From: Lottia gigantea | Lineage: Eukaryota; Mollusca; Gastropoda; Lottiidae | Reading direction: 5' to 3' | NCBI RefSeq assembly: GCF_000327385.1 | Contig: NW_008706746.1 | Location: 3,421,107 to 3,485,106 of the forward strand | DNA: 64,000 bases | Shown here: positions 11,030 to 21,988 of the stretch, piece after piece | How the letters are laid out: the number at the start of each line of letters is the position of its first letter | How positions within the stretch are numbered: position 1 is the stretch's first letter | Made by a program: the position numbers and the translations under genes | The notes under the pieces: model-generated | The model's database searches: none | What the model saw: only the letters and a program-made list of their open reading frames with translations | What the model was told of the DNA's origin: nothing

Positions 11030-13955
11030 TAGAGCCACTCGTGGCACAGAGTGGGACTTTGCTACTGTGGCAAATTGCAAGAAACTCTGAAAATATGGAC
11101 CTTTTCGGTTAATTAGGTCACATGCTAGAGCAGTCTAAAGTTACGCCATTTTTCTCTTCAGAAAGTTGTGAAAATGGAAGTAAAAGTCAGAAATGAAAGT
11201 ATCTGCGAATAGCCCAAGTCAATGACCTTTGACCTTGTAAAGAGGAAGGTCAACAAAGGTCAATGCCAAAAATTGAAATTATGGAAATTCTAAAACCTGT
11301 TCCTTTTTTTGAACTATAAAGCTGAAACAAATGACCTTTTACCAAAATCTGGCCAAATGGATGATGTAATCGTGTGCAAAGTCCCTTTTTGAAAAAACGT
11401 AAACTATGCGAGTTATGCCCCTACCCCAGATTTAAACGATTTGCAGTTTGACCCGGATGTGCCACGCCCACATCAACTATTGTGTCATAGTTCTATTCAT
11501 ATTATAAATTTCTAGTAGTGTTGCAAATTTCTAGATTCTAGATGAAATAGGTCATAAGATATACATAAACTAAGCTCAAAGAGACAAAAATATTGTGAAA
11601 AACATTCAAATTTTAAAAATATATGAATTTCAATTGGTTTAAAAATAGGATTTTTATACATCGCTGGAAAGAGCATGAGATGCACTTTAAGAATCTGAAA
11701 AAATTAACACTCTAGGTTAATTAGGTCACGTGTTGGAGCAGTTCAAACTTGCGAATATTGCTGTTTTCAGACACTCATACAACCGGAAGTAGATATCAGA
11801 TGCCAGATTTCAAAGCATCAAGTGATAGCCAAGGTCATTGGCCTTTGACCCAATGAAGGTCAAGGTCATTAAAGGTCAAGGTCATGAGATATGAGCCTCC
11901 AAACATCGAAAAAATTCAACCGGAAATTGCAAAAAAGCAAAAACGAAATTCAAAAATCGGCTTCCAAGCAATTTTGGGTAATCAATTGCAGTTAACAAAT
12001 ACATCAAAATTACTCACATTCATTTGTACCCTAAGGCCCCATTTTGAGTTTTACAAAAGTGTATCATATAAATATGGCGGCCAAAGTATGACTTCCGGTC
12101 TGGATTTTTTTTTCTTCGTTTTTTTGTCTTAAAAATGACTACTGATCAGCATACATTTTGTTGAGATATATCAATTACACCGGAAGCTATTCAACCGGAA
12201 GTCAAAATCGTTTTCACGAGTTAGCCGGAAGTGATACAAAAATTTTGATTGAACCATTTTGTTTATTTTGGCGAGTTGTCTACACACATAAATTTTAAGA
12301 TCAATTGGCGAAAAAAGTCAAAAATTGCAAAATTCGACTGAAAAAAGCGTGCTACAATTTCGAATTTCGAATTTTTTGTACTGCTATCAGATCGGATATT
12401 CTTTGTAGATTCCAAAAATGAAAACCCGAAGAAAATTGACTGAAATTTGCGACTTCTAGAGCCCATTTTGTATTTTTTGCACATGTTTCAACGTAGCACT
12501 TCCGGTTTTGCAAAAATGTTCCAATATACATTTAAGGCATACATCGTCAAAAAGTAAAGAATACCAGTTTTTAAGATTTGATGTACCTGTCACAGTTGAA
12601 GCTGTGTGCTCTTTGTAAAATAGACCAAAATTCAGACAGGGAAAATTTCAAGGATGAGGTAATTGTGTGCAAAGTCTCTTTTTGAACAAACGCATCCTAT
12701 GCGAGTTATGCCCCAGCCCCAAAATGTAAACAATTAGTAATTCAATCTGGATGTGCCACGCCCACCCCAATTTTTTTGCCATAGGTGAATTCATATTCAA
12801 AGTGTCTAGTTGTATTCCAAATATCAAGGTTCTCCATAAAATAGGTCATATCGTGAAAACACGGCAAAAAAAAGTTGAAGTTACAAAAAATCGGTAATAG
12901 CAAATATGCAATAAAAACCATTTGTGATATATCAATGGAGAGATCTCGAAGAGCTCTATAAGAATTTGAAAAAAATAACCCTCTAAGTTAATTAGGTCAC
13001 GTGTAAGAGCAGCCCAAAGTTGCGAATTTGGCTGTTTTTGGACAGCTATAAAACCGGAAGTAGGCGTCGAAGGTCAAATGTCAAAGCATCATCTGACAGC
13101 CAAGGACATTGACCTTTGTCCTATCAAAGGTCAACGTCATGAGAGGTCAAGGTCACAAGAAATAAGCTTTCAAACTTTGAAAAAATTCAACCGGAAGTTG
13201 CAAAAATGCAAAAGCAAAATTCAAAAATCGGCTTGCAACTTTTTGTAGACATTAGACAACAGATTACATCGGCACCAAAATTACACAGATTTAGTTTATT
13301 CCTAAGGACTTATTTCGATTTTAAGAAAAGTAAGAAAATCAAGATGGCGGCCAAAGTTTCACTTCCGGTCTGAATTTTTTTTTGTATTAGCATTTACTTA
13401 CGACCTGCATAAATTCCGTTGGCCAATTTAATATACACCGAAAGCTATTCGACCGGAAGTAGATTGTACTTTCAATTGATTCCAACTTTAAACCGGAAGT
13501 GGCGTCAAAAGTCTGACTGTATCATATCATTTACTTTAGTGATGTCTCTTTGCATTTTAAATTTCAGATCAATCGATGCAAAAAAAAAAAAGTTGCAAAA
13601 AAATTGCAAAATTCAATCGAAAAAGGTTTGCGACAAATTTTCGAATTTCGTAATTTTTTAAATGCTATCTGATCAGAAATTCCAGCCAGATTTTAAAACT
13701 GAAAACCCGAAGAAAATCGATGCAAAAATGCGCCTTCTAGAGCCAATTTACCAGTTTTTGCATATGTTGCACTGTGGCACTTACGGTTTTGCAAAAATGT
13801 TCCAATTTATATTCATTTTAAACGTTGCCACTGCAGAAGGTTTACACATGTAGAAATGTTGATGTAGCTATTGAAGCCTAGGCTGTGTGCCCTGTGGAAA
13901 TTTCGAAAAAAAAAAAAAAAAAAAAAAAAGAATTGACAATATGATAACAAACACT
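11030..13955 (+). mobile_element. Large interspersed repeat rich in CCGGAAGT, copy A
   Basis: The copy begins CTAGAGCCACTCGTGGCACA, GAGTGGGACTTTGC and ends after an A-tract (about 13900-13929) near GATAACAAAC. The body contains about 1.27-kb tandem units: the phrase TTAATTAGGTCACGTG recurs at about 11717 and 12987, with a shorter first unit near 11109 (CACATG), and GATGTGCCACGCCCAC recurs at about 11455 and 12750. It matches copy B (21912-23550) in the opposite orientation. No coding capacity was seen; the 60-80-residue frames inside are by-products. The superfamily is not identified. Confidence 0.7.
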
Positions 13956-16103
13956 ATTATTTAAGTCAAATAACATATAAATGTTTTAATGCAACTCATT
14001 TAGAGTTGATTGTAAGTGGCAGGTAATTGTCACTAAAATTTATTGACTTTTAAACTAACCTGTCTCACAACGGTCTAAGCCCAGATCATGTTCCCCATTG
14101 GTGAGTGAACAATCCAACGCTTGTCAAGGTACAGTTCTAAATGATTTATATAAATATGCTCTTTTTATATGTAATATGTTGCAGTGTGACATAAAACAAC
14201 CGCTTAAAGATTAGTATGGAATACAACTAAAGACCATCTTGATTATGTCACCAAACCTCTATGTTTTGCTTCATGTCTGAGAGAAACTATTATTTTAAAA
14301 GTTTTATTTGATAATGGAAATGAATTATTTACAAATCAATTTTTTGAAATAGTTTTTCCTTTCCAACAGCAAGAAACTTGTGTCCATTGGGAGTAGACTC
14401 ATTATGGTGATAACCATCTAGAAAATAAAAATATTAAAACATTGTTTGATAACAGATTTAATAAAGAGAAAACAAGTATTTGTCATAGAATAATTAATTG
14501 GTAAAGAGTCAGTGATTTTTTGTTGGGATTGTTTCTATCATGAGTTAGATAAAAGCATGAATTTTTAGTTTTTTTTGTCACCTGATCCATGCTATCAAGG
14601 CTATAAATTGTGTCAAAATTTAAAGAAGCATTCTGTTTTTTTTTTTTCGTAGGTTCAAATTTATGAAAGTTATACACTGAAATCTTATTATTCCATAATC
14701 TGAATGGTTTATTTAAAAAATCCTGCAGGTTACTTTTTCATGATAAAACTATTTGAAATGCAAATCAATTCTAATAATAACATTTAGCTTTTAGAATGAC
14801 GCTCTGTATTATTTAACCTAAGTCAAAATATAATTCCTATTTTAGTTCTGACATTTTTTGAAATGACATGATTTGAAATTCTATCTGGCTTTAAAAAACC
14901 CTCAGCAAATTGTTATTGCTAAGAAAATAATAGTTGCTGTGATACAAGACATTTCCCGTTTCCTGGTTACAAAATTATGTAAGGTTTATGTTTCACCAAC
15001 ATATTATTTGTCAAACAATGGACCAAATTGGCGCTGGAAGTGTTGAAAGTTTAATATCAGTTGAAATGGTTAGATAGATGGCTGTATTAAAGGTTATAAT
15101 TGAGCTTCAAGGTTGTTGTAACAATTGGAACTTTCTCGGCTCATCTTATTGATTACTATAGTAGAATGATTCTTCCAGTGGAAGTTCAATTTGATGTAAC
15201 ACATGTTCAAAGAAGTATTGAAAAGCTTTCTGGTACAAAAACTAACTTATTTTGAATTTACAATAAGATAATAAAATTATCATTCTTTCAACAGTTTAAG
15301 AAAATGTGATGGAAATATAAGTTAATTATAAAATTGGAATAAAATTTGCTAACAAAAGCTGACTACAGAACATATCCTTGATAATAAGGGCAAGCAATTT
15401 AATTTACTAACAACATGAAGATGCATTCTGTAAGGACGCCCTACCTGATAATGTAGATTTTCAATGCTGACATTGAGTATCAACAATATTACTGACATGG
15501 CTTGACTACATGGTCAAAACTGATAATTAATTAAGTATAGATACCATGGGTCATGCAAGTTATGATTTTTGTTTTTTAAAAAAAAAAAAATGGAGCTTCA
15601 GCCATGCAATAACATCAAAATGAACTGGTTGTAGTATACCTAAGCTCCACCTACTTTACTCTAAGGTTCTAGTTTTACAAAGTAAGCTGAAGCTTATTAA
15701 TACAGTTCTCAGAAATGCTGCAATGAAATATATCATAGTATTATTTTGAAACAAATGTTACTGAACATGTATTTTAGTGAAAGGTTTATAAAGAGTGAGA
15801 ATTAGATATTGAAAAAAACTATTAAATATTTAAACTTGTAAACCTTATTACAGCCTATCTATTAGAGATTTAGATCTGATTATACTAATAGGTAGTGAAT
15901 ATGGTTATATTCTGCTGGGAATAATAATTTTAACTTGTATTCAATTTCAAATAATTAGATTATACAGCAAGGAACAATTTGGCTATAACTTGGCTGGAAT
16001 ATTCATTGGCATCAATTGAAAATTTCTTCCTTATAACACTTTCTGATCTTTTTGGAATCAAGAATGCTTCAATTCATTTGTTCTGTCTTTTCGTTTTTGT
16101 TTT
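13956..16103. other. AT-rich DNA, no gene seen
   Basis: No exon or element with defined ends was recognised. Short poly-A/T runs occur near 14640 and 15580. Confidence 0.45.
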
Positions 16104-16968
16104 TTATACGCCCACATGATATGGGGGGCGTATATTGCCGTCACCCATGTCCGTCCGTCGGTCCATCCACAATTGCTCGTAAACGCGCTACAAGACACAA
16201 TTCTAGTCGGATTTTGACAAAACTTGGTAAGAGTGTTCGTGATCACCTAAGGATGAACCCTATTGAAAATCAGAAGAATCGAAAAATATTTAGTATAAGT
16301 TATTGCCCTTGTTTTTGAAAACGCGTTCAATTTTTAGCTCGTAAACACTCTAGAAGGGACAATTCTTGACCGATTTTGACTAAACTTGGCATGAGTGTTT
16401 GTTATCACCCAAGGAAAAAACCCTATTGAAAATCAGAAAAATCGAAAAATATTTAGTATAAGTTGTTGCCCTTGCTATTGAAAACACGTTCAATTTTTAG
16501 CTAGTAATCATTCTAGAAGGCGCAATGCTTGACGGATTTTGATGCAGCTTGGTGTGAATGTTCGTAATCACCCTAGGATGAACCCTATTGAAAATCAGAA
16601 GAATAGAAAAATATTTAGTATGAGTTATTGCCCTTATTCTTGAAAATGCTTTCAAATTTAGCTCTTAAACACTAAAAGGCATGATTCTTGTTAGATTTTG
16701 ACAAAACTTGGTTTTATTATTCAGTCCCGCGCTGATGATTGAATATTTGCCATCAAGAGTTTTCATGAGCTAAAAATTGAACACGTTTTCAAGAACAAGG
16801 GCGAAAACTCATACTCAATATTATTCAGTATCGCCTTAAAGAGTTCAACAGAAGTGTATGACTGAAGGTTGAATATTTGATACTGGTGATTGTTACTGTA
16901 CTGCTAAATATTTATTATTCAAAATCAAAGCTGCGTATATTACCTTACCTGACAAGCTATCTTTATAC
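16104..16968 (+). mobile_element. TATACGCCC-ended repeat, copy 1
   Basis: The copy starts TTTATACGCCCACATGATAT then GGGGGGCGTATATTGCCGTC and ends GCGTATATTACCTTACCTGA, CAAGCTATCTTTATA. TATACGCCC at the start and GGGCGTATA-like sequence near both ends make it foldback-like. The body is a degenerate tandem array of about 150 bp units that include TAGAAGG, ATTTTGACAAAACTTGG and GAACCCTATTGAAAATCAGA. Copies 2 (24552-25362) and 3 (61829-63000, inverted) lie in this window. It has no coding capacity. Confidence 0.75.
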
Positions 16969-16986
16969 TATATTTGGAAGTATTAA

Positions 16987-17131
16987 GTATGCAAAGTGAT
17001 TTGGAAGTATGAAGAATGTTAAGTATTTTGAAAGTATTAAGAAGGTTCAGCAATTTGAAGATATTTAGAATACTAAGTAATTTGAAAGTATTAAGAATGT
17101 TAAGTAATTTGAAAGTATTAAGAATTCTAAG
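16987..17131. repeat. 27-bp minisatellite, about 5 copies
   Basis: Units such as GAATGTTAAGTAATTTGAAA plus GTATTAA begin near 17014, 17041, 17068 and 17095, with a degenerate unit before and a partial one after. The period is divisible by three, so both strands give spurious leucine-rich open frames of 60 and 79 residues. The array starts close to the end of the preceding interspersed repeat. Confidence 0.85.
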
Positions 17132-17200
17132 TTCTGTTACTGTATACATCCATCTGGGAGAAAAACTTGTACTACACACAGACTTTAAAGATCAGTAATG

Positions 17201-17297
17201 GCATAGAGGAAGGGTTTATCACATAGAGGAAGGGTTTATCACATAGAGGAAGTGTTTCTCACATAGAGGAATGGTTTATCACATAGAGGAAGGTTGT
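17201..17297. repeat. 20-bp tandem repeat, 5 copies
   Basis: The unit CATAGAGGAAGGGTTTATCA repeats about five times with single-base variants (AGTGTTTCTC, ATGGTTTATC). It lies about 0.5 kb upstream of the first visible TRPM exon and has no evident function. Confidence 0.9.
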
Positions 17298-17792
17298 CAG
17301 ATAGTGAACAAGGAAGTAGAAAAGGCAAAAGGAAATAGTTGTATTGAAGCTATATTCAAGAGAAATGTTTTGTTGTTATTGACTATTGTTATGAAGTTGC
17401 ATGTAAAACTGTTAATATTAAAATAGATTTCATCAAAGATAATTGTTAAATGTGTAAAATATGTTTATTAGTTTTAAGGATTAAGTTTTCTTTGTGAAAT
17501 TAATCATTTAGATGAAGTAGTTATCAGGAATCAATATTTGCATATTTCTTTAAACCCACTGAGGGATTAAACCTTTAATACTTTATATGTTGTTAAATCA
17601 TATCCTTATGAAGTTTAACACCCCTTCACATTGCCATATTAAAGAAAATTAGTTTTGTAATTAAGATATTGGCTCTTGCAGCATAAAAAGTTACCACTTA
17701 GCTGATGAAATTAAAGAAGCAGCAAAATCATATATGAACTGCTCTTTACAGTTGTTATGATACTATTCAAACACCAATTTCTTCTATTTCAG

Positions 17793-20700
17793 ATCATTGC
17801 CTCAGAACCAGTGAAAATTTCTATGAAGATTCGAGTATTTTGGGAAAGATTGTGGAATATCTGGGATACCATTGCAATTTTATTATTTTCTGTTGGTGTT
17901 GTCTTCCGTAATTTTGAGTCTCTACTACAAGCAGCCCATATCATCTATACTGTAGACATAGTGTTTTGGCTGGTCAGAATACTGGAGATACTTAGTGTCA
18001 ACAAATACCTTGGTCCTTATGTCAAAATCATTGGAAAATTGGTGAGTTCCTGCTTAATCGAAACCATATTGAGAATATTTTTAAATCATTCTTATTGTTG
18101 AAAATTTAACTAGAGTTATGTCCCTGTCCCTGTCTCTGTCTCTGTCCCTGTAAAGTGTCACATACTAGTGTTAAAACGGTTAGTGAATTTTACGAACAGG
18201 GTAATTGTCGGCAATAACCTTAATTACTAAAGATTATAAAAGGAGTCAAAAACCGCATTTGCAGTGGTAACTCACCATTAACTAAACTAGAGTAAGTGTA
18301 GATGAGTACCCAGGAAGATTTTGGCTAGTTCCCCGCAATTTGTCAGTACAAACGGATACCAAACAACCCATGTAAGATTACGAGCGGCAGGGTTCAGACG
18401 GACTGGCGCCATTGTCGTTCATTGCTACAGTCTTAAACAGAACAAAGGTTTTTACCAGTTGTTGGGTCAGTGTAATGAGTGTATCTCATTGAAGTCACCG
18501 CGAATCAGTATACTGGTTCCACAACTGGTATAAAACTATATGAATGTTAATAAGCTTGAAGCTGATTGACAGGCAAGATTATAACTGTTTTATTCTAAGC
18601 AACTCGTACCCGATTGAAATAATAAAAATAATAACAAAACTTATTAAAACACTAGAACATGCTTAAAAAACACTGTGTTACATTTCCTCAATACAATAAA
18701 AATAATAACAAGATTCAACAAACCGTGGCGCATGCCAAACGTCTGATAATGATTACAGTGCTTATTTGTTTAACCTAATTAACATAACAGTGCACACGGC
18801 AACTGTCAACAAACTAAGACCATCGTGACGCGAATAAGCAGAACAAGTGATTAGTTGAACTTATATCAAAAATAAGAGGTTAATAATCTTGCCCACAATT
18901 GATAACCTATCTTGATTTATTAATCTCAATTATTCAATCAATAAAAATGTTTATTTACTAAAGAAAACAGCTTAAGGACTCATACAGTGACAAATTTTCT
19001 GTCAAAATTTCTCTCTTTTTACTTCTTATAAAATTGACAGTTAACCGATTATCTCAAATCAGACGCGGTTACCCGTGAATTACTCCCTGAAATCAGTTAA
19101 CTGATTAACCGTTTCAACACTATCATGTACACAACATGTGATAGACGTGTATACTTTGAAGGGCCAATGAATGTTTATAATTTTTCATTTTATTTCACTA
19201 TCGTAGCATAGTAATAATATCATTCCTTAGAATTAGAATTCACTAACTTATAAACATAAAGTACTGTGCCGTATCTTCGTAGCCATAATGTTTGATGCGT
19301 TCAGTAGCCATGATGGAATTCGGGTATTACTGAACGAAGAATTGAATTCAAGTATTACTGAATGAAAGATAGATTGCACGTGATCATTAAATTAACCGTA
19401 TATTCACAAATAACGATTTATTAAACACCGATCAACGAGGCATCTTGAATAATACTTATCGGGAAGCCAGTTTCGCTGATTTATAAACACAAATGTCCGC
19501 GCTGTAACTTCGTAAGGCTAACGTTTGATGCGTTCCATATCAATAATAGAATTTAGGTCTGACTGAATGAAAGATGACACTGAAATATAACTTATAATCT
19601 TATAATATATGTATATATATCATCAATTCCAATCACATCCATGTCAAACTAAAATAGCTGACAGATTTGATTACTCTATTATTTATTGTCAAGATTTAGT
19701 TACTGTTCTGAGATTTCACAAACTAGCACTTTGAAACAACCTGTCACAAAATATAGGAATTAATAAGGTTTCAGACATGAAATGCAACCAGTCTGAATTA
19801 AAGTTATTTAGTGTAGAGTAATAAATTGGTCTACATGAGACTGCAATATTAAAAGCTATTCACTCATCATGTAAACACATCCCAAGAGTATTCTGTCATT
19901 TATTCAAAATCATTGTCGTGCTGTTTATTCAAATAATGAAGATTCAGATTGATTTAATGATGAATTCAACTCGCTCATGTACATATTATTGTTAAAGGGA
20001 CAAGTGCACAGTTTTGGATTTTAATTTGAGTCTTGAAAATATGTAAATAGTCTTCAGCAGTACTAGAAATGTACAAAAATAGCATAGTTCCTTCAAAAAT
20101 ATTTCAATCTAGGAATTTCTCTTCCTATTTCTATAGATATCTTTTATATATATTATTATGGCAGTGTTTCAAGAAAAACATTCATACGTGAATAATTTTA
20201 GACACACATATTGATTTGAAGACTAAAATTTTGACAGTGAAATAATCATTCTTGTTTCTGGGACTAAGGTATGATTGGTCAAAAAAATGTTGCAGCTGTC
20301 CCTTTAAATGCTTTCTTTCTACATGAAGGGCACTATTTCCTATAAACAAAGATCCCTTATGGGTTTAATAATATTATCCAGAACAATAACACCTGTTTTT
20401 TTTTTAATTTCAGATAGTGGATATGGCATATTTTTTGGTGATATTATTTATTGTGGTGACAAGTTTTGGTATTGTTCGCCAGGCAGTCCATTTTCAGGCA
20501 GAACCTGTTGACTGGCATTATACATTAAGGAATATCTGGTTTTATCCATATTGGATGATATATGGAGAATTGTTTGCTGATGAGATTGATCGTAAGTTAA
20601 GACTTGATTAACAAGTTTTTTAATCAGACATTGTTCTGTCTTTTATTATCTCATTGTTTCAATCAGGTTTCATATCTTGTTAATTATATGAACAACATGA

Positions 20701-21957
20701 CACATTGGTTTGTTGATTATGAAGAATTTGGACTATCTAGATTTCTCTGCATTTTGGCATGATTTCTGTCAATGGTCCTGATTAAAAGGTTAAATTCTAA
20801 TCTAATATACCTATACAAGCTTTCATCATTTGTGAATCTGAATAAATTAATGTCCATGCAACTTTGTTTTTTAATGAAAGTTTTTTTCAAATCCAAAAAA
20901 TAGTGTTAATTCAAATTTATTTTCAAACAATTTTTTTTCCAATATAACCAAAAACCAATTCCATTCAATTTTATTTCTCAATGAAGCCTTTTTCTATCCA
21001 ATCAAATGAATTTTGAGAAAGGATTACAGGCAGGTGTTATTGATGAAAGTTATTGTTGTCCTACTACCAGAAATTAAAACTAGAACTCAAGAAATATTTT
21101 TATACTATAAACTTAATAAGATTTTTTTAAGAGGTAGTAATATTTCTTTATAATTTATTATAATTATTTCTTTATATATTTCTTTAGATCATGTTCTAAG
21201 AATTATGATATTTCAATTCAATACAATGATTTATCATTTGAAAATTCCATAAAAAAGAGTGAAGAAATCAATAATTGAAGTTTTTGATTATCTTCTTTAA
21301 AAAAAAAAATAATGAATTGATAAGATTGTAGTGTGTAGGTGTTGTGAACTCATTAACCTGATATGACTTGAATTATTGATGCTGTATCAGAAAAACAAAA
21401 TCTAAAATTATCAAAGATATATGGAAAACAGACTTGAACAGTTTCATTTTGGTTGCATTTATCTACCATCATGATAAAGATGGAGGGCCACTTTCTCCAA
21501 ATTTTCATGTTAGAAAGTGCCAAATTCTATATAAGATCAACATTTTTGTAAGTTCTTGTCCTTGATAAGTGTCCATAAGATGAGATGAAGGGATTCTTTG
21601 ACCTAAACAATTGTACCACAGTTAAAACAATCTCCATTAGTAGTAGTAATCTTAATTATTGTTATATTTTTACGAAACTATTTCTCTCTTTCTGTAGCAT
21701 GTGATGAACCTGATAAGTGTGTATATGCAGCCTGGGTAGCACCAGCTCTGATGTTTTTATTTTTATTGGTGGCTAATATTCTCATGGTCAATCTTCTGAT
21801 TGCCAGATTCAAGTAAGTATTGTTTTAAATAAATTAACCCAATTTCTGCTCGATAGTCTGTCTTTATCTCATAGTCTGGGTTAAGAAAAGACCCATAATT
21901 TTCTTATTGTGGGACTTTGCTTTTAGCAAAGTCCCAGTTTGTTATCGAAATGTCCAT

Positions 21958-21988
<31 letters not shown>

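Noticed and set aside
16940-17198. Leucine-rich open frames on both strands
   Set aside because: They arise from a 27-bp tandem repeat whose period is divisible by three.
17201-17297. CRISPR-like array
   Set aside because: The 20-bp units are contiguous with no unique spacers, and the genome is animal.
1-17792. Upstream TRPM exons (S1 and N-terminal homology regions)
   Set aside because: Looked for by eye on the plus strand; no open stretch with splice borders and TRPM-like residues was found, so none is reported.
18321-18533. 70-residue open frame inside the hAT-type element
   Set aside because: No similarity to a hAT transposase or BED finger was recognised, and the element is too short to encode one.
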